A stretch of 64,000 bases of DNA, taken from Bacillota bacterium. GTDB lineage: Bacteria; Bacillota; Bacilli; Paenibacillales; Paenibacillaceae. Position numbers and translations under genes: made by a program. Below, piece by piece: positions 1 through 9,011 of the stretch; the first letter of the stretch is position 1; each line of letters begins with the position of its first letter. The DNA is taken from assembly GCA_023460795.1 (NCBI GenBank), contig JAEWPC010000018.1, positions 248,001-312,000 on the forward strand. The letters run 5' to 3'. The notes beneath the pieces are model-generated. The model saw only the letters and a program-made list of their open reading frames with translations. It had not been told where the DNA came from and searched no databases.

Positions 1-2085
1 GAAGCCTTCCTTCAAACCTTTCAATACCGCTTTGCCGTTCGCGTCGGTCACCGCCGTGCTGGCGCCTGCCTTCACGGTTACGCCGGCTAGTGGCTGCTCT
101 GGATCGAAGCCGCCGGTCGCCCAGTTCCAAGGACGGTTCGTTACGGTAACCGTCACGTCCTGCCCTGGCTTCGGCTGCGCAGGGTTCACCTTCACAGGCT
201 CAGCCAGCTTCGTTGCATCTCCGCCGTAATACACGACGACTTCGTCCCCGTCTTCCAACAAGTACGAATCGATGCCTACGGAAGGATACACCCATTCCCC
301 GCTGCGATGAACCGCGTAATACCAACCGTCGTAACCGCCGTACTTGGCATTATCGACTCCGCCGATCGAATCGATGATGCTGCCGAAATCCAGTTGGTTC
401 ACATGGTATTCGACGCCTTTCTCTTTCAATAGAGCTTCTACCGCTTCAAGAGCAATACCGCCGCTCGCCTGACCGAAAGCGATGGTGCCCGCATCGCCTT
501 CCACCCGTACGCTTACCTGCTTCGTATAAGAATCGATAACAAGCTTGGACTCCCACGCCACATAAGCCGGAGCTTTGCCGCTCGCGTATCCCGTCACCGC
601 GACGGCAACTTCGCCTTGCGACTTCGGCGTGAAGCTAGCCAAGCCCTTGTCATCCGTTACCGCGGTCTGATTGCCGATCTTAACGGCGGCGTTCTCCGCA
701 GGACTTACGACGACTTTGCCGCTATCCCAATCGTACGCCTCTTTCTCGACCTTGACGGTCACCGGCTGATTCGCTCTCGGCTCCGCCGGTTCGAACGTCA
801 CGGAATGGATCAGCTGCGTAACCCTATCTCCATAGTAGACGTAGATCTGATCTCCGGCCGTAAGCGAGAATGTCCCCATGCCCTCCGAGATCGTAACCCA
901 CGCGCCATCGCGCTTCACCGCGAAATTCCAACCATCGTAGCCGCCCAGCTTGCCGTTCTCCAGGCCGGCAACCGCGGTCACGTAATAGCCGATCGAAGGA
1001 TGCCGAGTGACCGTATACTCCTTGCCCGCGGCCTTCAATACGTTCACGAACGCCTCGAGCGCCGTCTTCCCTACGGCCGACCCGCTCGCCAGCTTGCCGT
1101 CCAGCCCCGTTACCGTAACCGCTGCCCCGACTCCCGTGCCCGCGAACAATCCCGGAATGCCATCCGTCCAGCGGTCGTACGCCGCAAGCCCGAGCAGCGC
1201 GTAGAACGTGGCCATCGCGTCCGCTTTGCCGCCTACCGTATGCGCGAACCGTCCGTCCGCCAAGCGGAATTCCAGCAAGCGCGCCAGCGGAGATACGCCG
1301 TTCTTCACGAACCGCTCGTCGTTCGCCGGGTCGATGCCGAGCGAAGTCAGCGCGATAATCACCTGCGCCGTGCTTTCGCTCGATTCCAACGGCTTGCCGA
1401 AGCCGCCACTCGGCAGCTGGTCCGCGGACAACCATGCCAGCGCGGCTTCTGTGGCTGCGCTAACGTCCGCGCGTTCTTGATAAGGCGCTAACGCCGTCAG
1501 CACGATGCCCGTTACGTCGACGTCGCTCTTGCCCGGCGCTAACGACCAACCGCCTCCTTCGCTGCGGTTATCGACCAGCCACTTGATCAGCTTGTCGCGC
1601 GTCCACGTTGCATTCTGGCCAGGCTCGTACCCCGACGCATCGAACGCCATCAGCGCGTAAGCCGGAGCGTTCGGTCCTTGAGACGTCATTTTCTCGAATT
1701 TCGCGATCGTATCCAGTAAGTTGATCTTCCCTGCGCCGATGCTCGTCGCATCTCCGCCGCTCGCGTTAACCGCAAGAGCGACGCGCGCATAGTCGGTGAC
1801 TAAGCGAAGGCTACCGCCCGTGACGCTCTTCTCCGCGACCTTCAAGTAGCGATCGGCGATCGGCTTGCCCGAGCGTGCCATCCCGAATGCGGTCCACTCG
1901 CTAACCGGTTCCGATTTCCCTAATAATCCCTGCAAAGCGCCAATTGCCTGCGCAACCTGCGCCTTCGTCGGCGCAATCGCAACCTCATCCCCGGCGCCCT
2001 CGGCGTGCGCTCTCCCAGCGAAAGCCCCCAAAGCGCCCTGAAGCACGACCGCCAACGCCAACACCGCGCCGAGCCATACTCGCAT
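1..2085 (-). CDS. Secreted transcobalamin-like protein (terpene-cyclase-type repeats plus two DUF4430 domains), partial
   Basis: Open frame of 695 codons that runs off the left edge, so the C-terminus is missing. Residues 1-28 form a signal peptide (AHA-type cleavage). About residues 35-320 look like the alpha/alpha repeat region of prenyltransferase/squalene-cyclase-like proteins. Two DUF4430-type domains follow, each carrying a GGYDGW(N/Y)(F/Y)AV motif and a GD-x4-YYG end, with Ig-like spacers after each. An alpha/alpha barrel plus a DUF4430 domain is the layout of vertebrate transcobalamin and intrinsic factor, so a surface cobalamin-binding role is likely; the cobalamin riboswitch upstream supports this. 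The start is uncertain: ATG 2085 has a weak site, while an in-frame TTG at 2121 follows a strong GGAGGAG. Function is inferred; B12 binding is not proven. Confidence 0.75.
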   Translation of the reverse strand, partial: MRVWLGAVLALAVVLQGALGAFAGRAHAEGAGDEVAIAPTKAQVAQAIGALQGLLGKSEPVSEWTAFGMARSGKPIADRYLKVAEKSVTGGSLRLVTDYARVALAVNASGGDATSIGAGKINLLDTIAKFEKMTSQGPNAPAYALMAFDASGYEPGQNATWTRDKLIKWLVDNRSEGGGWSLAPGKSDVDVTGIVLTALAPYQERADVSAATEAALAWLSADQLPSGGFGKPLESSESTAQVIIALTSLGIDPANDERFVKNGVSPLARLLEFRLADGRFAHTVGGKADAMATFYALLGLAAYDRWTDGIPGLFAGTGVGAAVTVTGLDGKLASGSAVGKTALEAFVNVLKAAGKEYTVTRHPSIGYYVTAVAGLENGKLGGYDGWNFAVKRDGAWVTISEGMGTFSLTAGDQIYVYYGDRVTQLIHSVTFEPAEPRANQPVTVKVEKEAYDWDSGKVVVSPAENAAVKIGNQTAVTDDKGLASFTPKSQGEVAVAVTGYASGKAPAYVAWESKLVIDSYTKQVSVRVEGDAGTIAFGQASGGIALEAVEALLKEKGVEYHVNQLDFGSIIDSIGGVDNAKYGGYDGWYYAVHRSGEWVYPSVGIDSYLLEDGDEVVVYYGGDATKLAEPVKVNPAQPKPGQDVTVTVTNRPWNWATGGFDPEQPLAGVTVKAGASTAVTDANGKAVLKGLKEGF

Positions 2086-2164
2086 CAACTTACCCTTTTC
2101 CCCGAATACTCCCGTTCCCAATCCGATCTCCTCCTCGACTCTCGGCTTCCCATGATCCGTACCC

Positions 2165-2201
2165 ATACAAAAAGCATCCCCCGGAAGACCGAGGGATGCT
2201 T
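2165..2201 (-). terminator. Intrinsic terminator, expression platform of the cobalamin riboswitch
   Basis: On the minus strand, GCATCCC and GGGATGC arms around a short loop are followed by TTTTTGT. It lies between the riboswitch and the start of the transcobalamin-like gene, so control is probably by premature transcription termination when cobalamin is bound. Confidence 0.75.
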
Positions 2202-2389
2202 GCGTGAAGGCATACACATTGTTCCGCACGCAATGTTGCGCGGACGGCCGTCGAACAGCCCGCGATGGACTACTCTACCTGCCTCGTGCTTCGCCGCTTT
2301 CGCCATGCCGCATGAATCTGCCAGCCGAGCGATCGCCGCGAATGCCGCCACACCTCCCCTATTCCTCGTAGGTTATCGGGTGTTTGTCG

Positions 2390-2563
2390 AAAACAGGCAG
2401 GTTTCCTGGCTCCTGGATCATCGCTTGCCGGGCCTTCCCGCTAGCGTCGATAGACGCCTGCAGTGGCTATTCCGGTTCGCTCCCCATGGACAGTGGCGGG
2501 ACCGCGTCGGTTTTGCACCGAACTTCTCTATTAAGCTCTTGCGAGCACCTGTTTTCCGCCGAA
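2390..2563 (-). promoter_or_regulatory. Cobalamin (B12) riboswitch
   Basis: Read on the minus strand the block carries the cobalamin aptamer landmarks in order: GGTGC...TAGAGAA, CGGTGCAAAACCG, CCGCCACTGT, then the B12 box GCCAGGAAACCTGCC at about 2397-2411. It sits in the long leader of the secreted DUF4430 protein and is followed by an intrinsic terminator at 2165-2201. The family normally switches genes off when adenosyl- or hydroxocobalamin is abundant. Edges are approximate because P1 was not folded. Confidence 0.9.
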
Positions 2564-2662
2564 TTCACTTGTGATGCCATCTTACCATTGCTGGCACGGC
2601 ACTGTCCATAAGCCCGGGCTCGGTAATAAATGCTGAATCGCGCAGAAAATCTAGTTTCCCTC

Positions 2663-2690
2663 TAAAGCTTTGCCCGTTAGATGTCGATAA
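2663..2690 (+). promoter_or_regulatory. SigD-like flagellar promoter for motAB
   Basis: TAAA at 2663-2666, a 16-bp spacer, then GTCGATAA at 2683-2690. The Bacillus SigD consensus is TAAA-N15-GCCGATAT, so this differs by two bases in the -10 and one in spacing. It ends about 73 bp before the motA ATG. Motility genes are the expected targets. Confidence 0.6.
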
Positions 2691-2763
2691 ACCTATTAAC
2701 GTGTCGCTTCAACGCGCGTTCTCCTTCCGTCTTTCTTTAATCCTTACATATATGGGGTGTACC

Positions 2764-3570
2764 ATGAAAAACTCAACAATTATCGGGTTAACGATCGGTC
2801 TTGTGGCTCTCGTGTTCGGGATGTTTCTTAAAGGAGCGCCAATCGTCAGCCTCATTAACAACCCGGCAGCGTACGTCATTATTTTCGTCGGAACTGCCGC
2901 CTCCATCCTCGTGGCGTTCCCTATGTCCGACCTGAAGAAAATTCCGAAGCTTCTCAAGATCACGTTCAACGAGCCTAAGCTCTTGCCACGTGAACAACTC
3001 ATCTACATGTTCATGGAATGGGCAACCATCACCCGCCGCGAAGGCCTGCTGGCGCTCGAAGCGCGCGTCGAGGAAATTCAAGACGACTTCCTGAAGACCG
3101 GCATGCGCATGATCATCGACGGTAACGACCAAGACTTCGTCCGCGACGTTCTTCTCGAAGACATCTCGGCGACTGAGGACCGTCATCGCTCCGGCGCTCA
3201 AATTTTCTCCCAAGCGGGCATGTACGCGCCGACGCTCGGGGTACTCGGGGCCGTTATCGGTCTGATCGCGGCGCTGCAGAACCTCGACGACATGGAGAAA
3301 CTCGCTCACGCCGTAGCGGCTGCGTTCGTCGCGACGTTGCTCGGTATTTTCAGCGGATACGTGTTGTGGCATCCGATCTCGAACAAGCTGAAGCGTCTGT
3401 CGAAGCGCGAGATCGACCTGAAGCTGATGATGGTCGAAGGCCTGCTGTCCATCCAATCCGGCGTATCCACGATCGCCATCCAACAGAAGCTGATGGTATT
3501 CCTGACTCCGACAGAGCGCCAAGCTTTCAATGAGAAGGAGGACGGACAAGGTGAGCAGAAAACGGCATGA
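2764..3570 (+). CDS. motA: Flagellar motor stator protein MotA
   Basis: A 268-aa inner-membrane stator subunit that with MotB forms the proton (or sodium) channel driving flagellar rotation. Four membrane segments are visible: residues 6-24, about 34-52, and a pair around 150-200 that includes the conserved PTLGVLGAVIGLIAAL stretch with the functional prolines. The cytoplasmic loop (about 55-145) is charged as in the family. The ATG at 2764 gives the usual family length; upstream in-frame codons would add an odd extension. The ribosome site is weak (GGGGTG). The gene overlaps motB by 20 bp. Choice of coupling ion cannot be decided here. Confidence 0.95.
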   Translation: MKNSTIIGLTIGLVALVFGMFLKGAPIVSLINNPAAYVIIFVGTAASILVAFPMSDLKKIPKLLKITFNEPKLLPREQLIYMFMEWATITRREGLLALEARVEEIQDDFLKTGMRMIIDGNDQDFVRDVLLEDISATEDRHRSGAQIFSQAGMYAPTLGVLGAVIGLIAALQNLDDMEKLAHAVAAAFVATLLGIFSGYVLWHPISNKLKRLSKREIDLKLMMVEGLLSIQSGVSTIAIQQKLMVFLTPTERQAFNEKEDGQGEQKTA

Positions 3571-4387
3571 GCACCATGAAGAGCATGCGGACGAATCTTG
3601 GCTACTCCCTTATTCCGACTTAATGACGTTGTTGCTCGCCTTGTTCATCGTTCTTTACTCGGTAAGCTCGGTGAACACGTCCAAGCTCGAAGAGCTTAGC
3701 AAAGCGTTCAAATCCGCCTTCAGCAGCGGCGTCAGCGTCTTCGAGAACTCGTCGATCACCGACGATTCCGACCGCGTCCGCCGTTCCGAAGATACGAGCA
3801 CGCGCAGGGATAACACGAAGACGCGCGCGGTTCTCAAGCAAGAAGAGCAGCAGAATCTCGAGCACCTGCAGCAGCAGCTCAAGGAATACATCCAAGCGAA
3901 CGGACTATCCTCTCAGCTCGATACGCAGCTGAACCAGTCGCAATTGCTGATCACGATCCGCGACAACGCGCTGTTCGCATCGGCCAGCGCGAACGTGAAG
4001 CCCGAAGCGCAGAAGCTCGCCGCGGCGATCGCGCAGATGCTCGTCGGTTATCCGGACTACGAGATCCAAGTATCCGGCCATACCGACAACCAGCCGATCA
4101 ATACGACCGAATTCCCGTCCAACTGGGAGCTCAGCACGAAGCGCGCGACGAACTTCATGAAGATCCTGCTCCAGAATCCGAAGTTCGAACCGAAGCTGTT
4201 CAGCGCGACCGGCTACAGCGAATACCGCCCGGTCGACACGAACGATACGGTGGCCGGACGAGCCAAGAACCGCCGCGTCGAAATCTCGATTCTGCGGAAG
4301 TACGTCGAGCCGGACGAGACGGGCGCGAACACGATATCCGTTCAGAACGCCGCAGCCGACGATCGCGCAACAACCGATTCCAACTAA
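3551..4387 (+). CDS. motB: Flagellar motor stator protein MotB (peptidoglycan-anchored)
   Basis: A 278-aa partner of MotA. A charged, His-rich N-terminus is followed by WLLPYSDLMTLLLALFIVLY, the single membrane helix with the ion-binding Asp. The C-terminal half is an OmpA-like peptidoglycan-binding domain with SGHTDN and the NRRVEI ending. The chosen start is GTG 3551, which has GGAGG at a good distance; this gives a normal N-terminus and a 20-bp overlap with motA. A longer ATG start at 3530 lacks a ribosome site. Confidence 0.95.
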   Translation: MSRKRHEHHEEHADESWLLPYSDLMTLLLALFIVLYSVSSVNTSKLEELSKAFKSAFSSGVSVFENSSITDDSDRVRRSEDTSTRRDNTKTRAVLKQEEQQNLEHLQQQLKEYIQANGLSSQLDTQLNQSQLLITIRDNALFASASANVKPEAQKLAAAIAQMLVGYPDYEIQVSGHTDNQPINTTEFPSNWELSTKRATNFMKILLQNPKFEPKLFSATGYSEYRPVDTNDTVAGRAKNRRVEISILRKYVEPDETGANTISVQNAAADDRATTDSN

Positions 4388-4397
4388 CTCGACACGC

Positions 4398-4436
4398 AAA
4401 AGCCTTCAACCCACCCGAGTGGATTGAAGGCTTTTC
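4398..4436. terminator. Bidirectional terminator between motB and the racemase gene
   Basis: AAAAGCCTTCAA and TTGAAGGCTTTT arms flank a short loop, with T-rich tails on both strands. It separates two convergent genes. Confidence 0.85.
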
Positions 4437-4451
4437 TATTCTCCTATTGAA

Positions 4452-5168
4452 TTAGTCCAAATTCACGGGCTTCTTGCCCGACAGCTCGATCGAACGCTTC
4501 ACTAGCATCGCCATCGCGTCGATGCTATGCGCCTTCGCCGCTTCGCCGATCGAGATGCAGCTTAACTCCGTGCAAGCAAGAATGACGCATTGGCACTCGC
4601 CGCGCTCGATCAAGTCGAAGATGATCGCCTCGAGCTTGTCCGGGCTTACGTTGTTGTCCCGCTTCACGTCCTCGTAGATGATCCGCATGACCTCGGCTTG
4701 CGTCGCGTCGTCGATGTCGTGGTACCGCATGCTGTACTTGGCGCAAGTCTCGCGGTAGATTCCGCTGCGAAGCGTGCCGTTCGTCGCGAGCACGCCGATT
4801 TTGCTGCCCGCCTCGTACCGGCGCGCAATCTCCTGCAGCGTCTCGTCTACCATATGGATGATCGGGATGCTCGTCATTGCTTGCATATCTTGATAGAAGT
4901 AGTGCGAAGTATTACAAGGAATCGCGATGTTCGCTACGCCTACGTGCTCGAGCAGCCGAATATCCTTCTCTACGGCGCTAAGGAAGCGATCCTTATCTCC
5001 CGACAGGATCACTTCCGTCCGATCCGGCAGCGACGCATGGTTCAGCACGACCATATCGATATGGTCCTGATCCCGCACGGCCGCCGTGTGATCGACGAGC
5101 TTATCCATGAAGACGGCAGTCGCTTTCGGACCCATGCCGCCGATGATGCCTAACCGTTTCTGATCCAT
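4452..5168 (-). CDS. Aspartate/glutamate racemase family protein
   Basis: A 238-aa protein of the cofactor-independent Asp/Glu racemase family (RacX/YgeA-like), which moves a proton with two cysteines. The N-terminal GIIGGMGPKAT signature is present, and both catalytic cysteine motifs are intact: PCNTSHYF near residue 84 and LACTELS near residue 197. It is last in an operon with a MurE-like ligase (59 bp upstream) and an ATP-grasp ligase. D-aspartate or D-glutamate is the likely product; the neighbours suggest it feeds a ligase. Substrate cannot be fixed from sequence. Confidence 0.85.
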   Translation of the reverse strand: MDQKRLGIIGGMGPKATAVFMDKLVDHTAAVRDQDHIDMVVLNHASLPDRTEVILSGDKDRFLSAVEKDIRLLEHVGVANIAIPCNTSHYFYQDMQAMTSIPIIHMVDETLQEIARRYEAGSKIGVLATNGTLRSGIYRETCAKYSMRYHDIDDATQAEVMRIIYEDVKRDNNVSPDKLEAIIFDLIERGECQCVILACTELSCISIGEAAKAHSIDAMAMLVKRSIELSGKKPVNLD

Positions 5169-5227
5169 TGCCTTACCTACTTTTCTGGGCGCCGATCCGA
5201 GCGGTGCTGATAACGGATAACGGCTCC

Positions 5228-6709
5228 TTATTTGCGGAGCAATAGCTCGCGGGCGATCGCCGCGCCGGGATCCATCCCTTGGCAGCCCGCCAGCAGCACT
5301 AGATCTCCCTTGTCCGCGCGGTTGAGCGCATGAGCGATCGCGTCCGGCAGCTCGTCGTACAGATTGACCTTGACGTTAGCCGCCCTCATCACTTCCAGGA
5401 ACACCTGCTCTTCCTCGTCCGACACCTTATCCTTCGCCGTTACGTGCGACACGCTCTTCGTCGCCGTAACCTCGCTTAACTCCAGCCTTTTCAGCCACTC
5501 CACGATCGCTTCGGCGTTCTCGCGGTTGACCGTCACGCCGCGGTCGCCGCGAATCGCGTACACGAGGTGCAGGCGCTCGTAAGTCATGAACCGCAGCGTC
5601 TCGAGCGTCACGTTGATGTTGCCCGGGTTGGCGAAGTGATCGTCCATGATCGAGAATTCGCCTTCGTGCACGAACTCGAACCGGCGCTCGACGCCTTTGA
5701 ACTCGAGCAGCGTCTTCTGAATCGTCTCGATAGATACGCCGCACAGCAGCGCGATGATGGTCGCCACCATCGAATTGTAGACCGAATGAAGCCCTGGCAC
5801 GCCCAGAGACACCTCGAACTCGCCAGGGGCGAATTCGACTCCGTTCACGTTGAACGGCTTCACGATTTCGAACTTGAAGGTCGCTCGACCCGTGGACAGG
5901 TCTAGATCCTTGCAGTGGATATGCCCTTCTCTGCTCTTCACGCCGAAGGTGATCACTTGCGCCTTCGTCTCCCCTATCAACGACGCGGAGTACGAATCGT
6001 CCAGATTGAGAATAGCCGCGGCATGAGCGCCCGCATTCCGAATCAAGCTGGACTTCGCCTCGAAATACTTCTCGAACGAGCCGTGCGAGTCGATATGCTC
6101 GCGGCTCACGTTGTTCAGCGTGACGATGTCGTAGTCGACCTGCTCGACCCGATGCGCCTCGAGCGCGGCGGACGACACTTCCATGCACACGTGGGAGACG
6201 CCGCGGTCTACCATCTGGCCCAGATACGCCTGCAGATCCAGCGATTCCGGCGTTGTCAGCTCGGCCGGGATCGACGTGTCGTCGATCTTGATGACGACGG
6301 TGCCGATCAGACCCGTCTTTAAGCCGTGATTCTCGAGCATGGCGTTCGCCATGTAAGAGGTTGTCGTCTTGCCGTTCGTCGCGGTAATGCCGATCATCTT
6401 CAACTTGTCCGCCGGACGTCCGTAGTAAGCCGCGCCCAGCTGCGCCAATGCGATGCGGCTGTTCTCCACGCGGATTTGCGGAAGGTCGACGTCGTCTTGG
6501 AACCGCTCGACGATGGCCGCCACCGCTCCGTTCTCAGCCGCGCTAGCCAAATATCGATGCCCGTCTACTTTATATCCGGTCACGCAGACGAACAAGTTGC
6601 CTTCGGTTGCTTTCTTGGAATGATAGGCGATTCCCGATACCTGGATATCGATGTCGCCGCGCGAATCTATCGTTGCTATCGATGCGAGAAGCTCTTTGAG
6701 AGATGACAT
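5228..6709 (-). CDS. MurE-like Mur ligase paralogue with altered substrate motifs
   Basis: A 493-aa Mur ligase. It shows the three expected parts: an N-terminal domain (1-100), a central ATPase with GITATNGKTTTS near residue 110 and the VSSAALE and NVSREHID motifs, and a C-terminal domain from about 340. Family members add an amino acid to a carboxylate through an acyl phosphate. It is not a normal MurE: the YAHxPD motif reads DDHFANPG, and the DNPR motif for meso-diaminopimelate is absent (ATKSVSHVTAKDK stands there). The substrate is therefore unlikely to be UDP-MurNAc-dipeptide plus mDAP. It lies 26 bp after an ATP-grasp gene and 59 bp before the racemase. Confidence 0.8.
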   Translation of the reverse strand: MSSLKELLASIATIDSRGDIDIQVSGIAYHSKKATEGNLFVCVTGYKVDGHRYLASAAENGAVAAIVERFQDDVDLPQIRVENSRIALAQLGAAYYGRPADKLKMIGITATNGKTTTSYMANAMLENHGLKTGLIGTVVIKIDDTSIPAELTTPESLDLQAYLGQMVDRGVSHVCMEVSSAALEAHRVEQVDYDIVTLNNVSREHIDSHGSFEKYFEAKSSLIRNAGAHAAAILNLDDSYSASLIGETKAQVITFGVKSREGHIHCKDLDLSTGRATFKFEIVKPFNVNGVEFAPGEFEVSLGVPGLHSVYNSMVATIIALLCGVSIETIQKTLLEFKGVERRFEFVHEGEFSIMDDHFANPGNINVTLETLRFMTYERLHLVYAIRGDRGVTVNRENAEAIVEWLKRLELSEVTATKSVSHVTAKDKVSDEEEQVFLEVMRAANVKVNLYDELPDAIAHALNRADKGDLVLLAGCQGMDPGAAIARELLLRK

Positions 6710-6735
6710 CTTCGCTAAACCCCTTCCTAGAACCT

Positions 6736-7929
6736 CTATCTCGCCGATCTCCGCATATACTTGCCCGCCAGCAGGCGAACGAAGACGAAGTACGGCTTCG
6801 GATCGCTCCAGCTCCAGATCGCGTGCGCTTTGCGCTTGAAGAGCGAGCGGAACACCTGCCCGAACGTCAGCTGCTTCGTCTTCAGATACCCTCTGATCGC
6901 GAGCAAATCCTCGTACGCATACCAGAACACGATGCCCGTATCCTTCTTGACGGCCGACGGAGGCAGCGGGTTGCCGGTCAGCTCGCGGTAAGTGATATAC
7001 GGAATGTTAAGTCCCACTTTATAGATCAAGTTGTTGAAATTCGTAATCCGGACGTTAATCTCGATGAGATAGAACCGGCCGGTCTCCGCGTCCTTCTTGA
7101 ATTCAATCTCGGCGAACCCTTTGAACCCGACCTTCTCGAAAAAGGGCGCCCCGATCTCGTACAGCTCGGGTACGTATTTCTGCCCCGTATAGACGGAAGC
7201 GCCGAAGTTGATCGGATATTGGCGGTACTTCTGGGCGGTCATCCAATGCGCGACTTTGCCGTCTTGGTTCATGTACGCGTCGAACGTGTACATGTGGTCG
7301 TCGAAGCCCGGGATAATCCGCTGCACGATGACTTCGAGTCCCGCCGCATGGGCTTGTCCAACGGCGTCCAGCAGCTCCTGCCGGTTCGCGACCTTGAACA
7401 GCTTCTTGCGGAACTTGGCGACGAACGCCGGAGAATCGGTAGGCTTGACGATACAAGGATAATGGATGATCCGATCTACTTGCTCCAAGTAGTCTTCGTC
7501 GGTGACACGAACCGTCTCCGGCGTCGGAACGCCGAGGTCGCTCGCGATCTTCTGCAGCGTCTCCTTGTTCATCAGCTTCGTGTACAGACCTTGCTCGGTC
7601 TGCGGGATCAGGTAGTATTCCTTAAGCTCGTTCAGATGAGCATCGATCACTTCGACATAATTATCGTGGCAAGGAATCAGGACGGGCTTCGCGCTCTGCT
7701 TGCCGGCGTATTCCTTAAGACAACGAATGAAGCCTTCCTCGTCTTCCTTATAATAAGGAGCGATCAGCTTCTCCGAACAGTATTTGGAATGGAAAGCGTA
7801 CGTATTCTTGTCCGTATAATCGACTCCGACCGTATGTACGCCTTGCTTGCCTAGACAGCGAATCGTGCTTAATCCGATATAATAATTGCACCCTAGAACG
7901 ACGGCCTTGTTGCTCACCACTAAGCACAT
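6736..7929 (-). CDS. ATP-grasp carboxylate-amine ligase
   Basis: A 397-aa ATP-grasp enzyme of the predicted-carboligase group that contains the enterococcal D-aspartate ligase. The N-terminus has a VVLGCNYYIGLSTIRCLG nucleotide-fold start, LIPCHDNYVEVID follows, and the ATP-grasp core shows PCIVKP near residue 160 and EIEFKKD...YLIEINVR near 285. Such enzymes form amide bonds between a carboxylate and an amine. First gene of the operon with the MurE paralogue and the racemase. The start is uncertain: ATG 7929, or GTG codons four and five residues later; none has a strong ribosome site. Product unknown. Confidence 0.75.
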   Translation of the reverse strand: MCLVVSNKAVVLGCNYYIGLSTIRCLGKQGVHTVGVDYTDKNTYAFHSKYCSEKLIAPYYKEDEEGFIRCLKEYAGKQSAKPVLIPCHDNYVEVIDAHLNELKEYYLIPQTEQGLYTKLMNKETLQKIASDLGVPTPETVRVTDEDYLEQVDRIIHYPCIVKPTDSPAFVAKFRKKLFKVANRQELLDAVGQAHAAGLEVIVQRIIPGFDDHMYTFDAYMNQDGKVAHWMTAQKYRQYPINFGASVYTGQKYVPELYEIGAPFFEKVGFKGFAEIEFKKDAETGRFYLIEINVRITNFNNLIYKVGLNIPYITYRELTGNPLPPSAVKKDTGIVFWYAYEDLLAIRGYLKTKQLTFGQVFRSLFKRKAHAIWSWSDPKPYFVFVRLLAGKYMRRSAR

Positions 7930-8113
7930 CCCGACTGATGGATTCGGCTCGCTAGCGACCCGCGGAAGTTCTACAATATCCTACAAAAGTTCATCCCAAT
8001 TTTACTTGATGAACCCGTATAATACAAGCTTCCGAGGGCATGCGAGACGTCTCCCGGAACCGGTCCGGCGAGGCGCGAATCAAGCGAACAGGCGCATGCG
8101 AAAAGGGTTGCGG

Positions 8114-8881
8114 CTACTCCGTTCCCTGCTTCTCCAATCGCCGAAGCAACGCCGCGAGCTCCCCCCAAGTGACTTTACGTTCCGGATGCGGCGACGGAAC
8201 CGGAAGAAGCCCCCGTTCCTTCAGCCATAACATCTCTTCGCTGTTGATGGACGACCAGTCGGACGCTTGCCCCCTCGCGACTCTGCCGCCGACTCGCTGC
8301 CGAATCTCCTCGTCCTTTTCCCGTTCGAGCTCCTCCTCCGTCACCTTGAACACCTCTCCTTCTCCGCGCCATTCCTTCATATTGCGCCAGATCGCCACGA
8401 TGTCCTGACCGTACCGATCGCCTCGTTCCGACCATTTGCCGTTTAAGTCTTCCCAGCAGGTCACCGTGCCTCGCCATCGCGATCGCCGAATAAGCTCCTC
8501 GTCTTGCGAACCGGCCTGCGGCACAGTACCTTGCAGCGGCTCATTGCTGGCGAACGCATGGAGGATGCCCATCAGACGGTCTACGGCCGGCTCGTCGGCC
8601 CACTGTTCAAGCATGAACGGCGCCCACGACGGACCCGTTTGCGCTCTCGTCCATGCTCTCGTCTCGTATATCATCTGGCAGTATACGACGTCTCCCCGAA
8701 GCCCGTACCGCCTACCGACGCGCAAATACAATTCGGCCAGCTTCGGCGCTTTCGCATTGCGCCTGCTTAAGTAAGCATTCATTCGTTCCGCGGAGCACCT
8801 CGCCTGCCCGAGGATCGTGAGCTTGCCCGTCGGCTCGAGATCGAGATGCCTGCGGAACGCTTGGCTGACTAACGCCATCAT
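8114..8881 (-). CDS. Glucosaminidase-like hypothetical protein
   Basis: A 255-aa protein. Residues 20-80 (ILGQARCSAERMNAYL, LAELYLRVGRRYGLRGDV, CQMIYETRAW) resemble the glucosaminidase/lysozyme-like domain of cell-wall hydrolases, including the Glu of IYET at the usual catalytic place. The C-terminal stretch LKERGLLP...VTWGELAALLRRL looks like a domain found in Paenibacillus phage and sporulation lysins. There is no signal peptide, so export would need another route or lysis. The start has AGGAGG 4 bp upstream. Its middle part (130-200) is charged and unassigned. Cell-wall hydrolysis is an inference. Confidence 0.5.
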   Translation of the reverse strand: MMALVSQAFRRHLDLEPTGKLTILGQARCSAERMNAYLSRRNAKAPKLAELYLRVGRRYGLRGDVVYCQMIYETRAWTRAQTGPSWAPFMLEQWADEPAVDRLMGILHAFASNEPLQGTVPQAGSQDEELIRRSRWRGTVTCWEDLNGKWSERGDRYGQDIVAIWRNMKEWRGEGEVFKVTEEELEREKDEEIRQRVGGRVARGQASDWSSINSEEMLWLKERGLLPVPSPHPERKVTWGELAALLRRLEKQGTE

Positions 8882-9011
8882 CCGTCCTCCTATCTCGCTT
8901 CGTAAGCGAATATCTTGTCCTCTATTACTCTATTCCGCCCGCGCGTCGGTTTGACCTTATTTTCCAACCTGTTACAATAAAATGGAGTTATTCACGCCTT
9001 GAATAATAAAA

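Noticed and set aside
616..1491. Long plus-strand frame inside the transcobalamin-like gene
   Set aside because: Arg-rich, no family features; it is the shadow of the minus-strand gene, whose translation has clear DUF4430 motifs.
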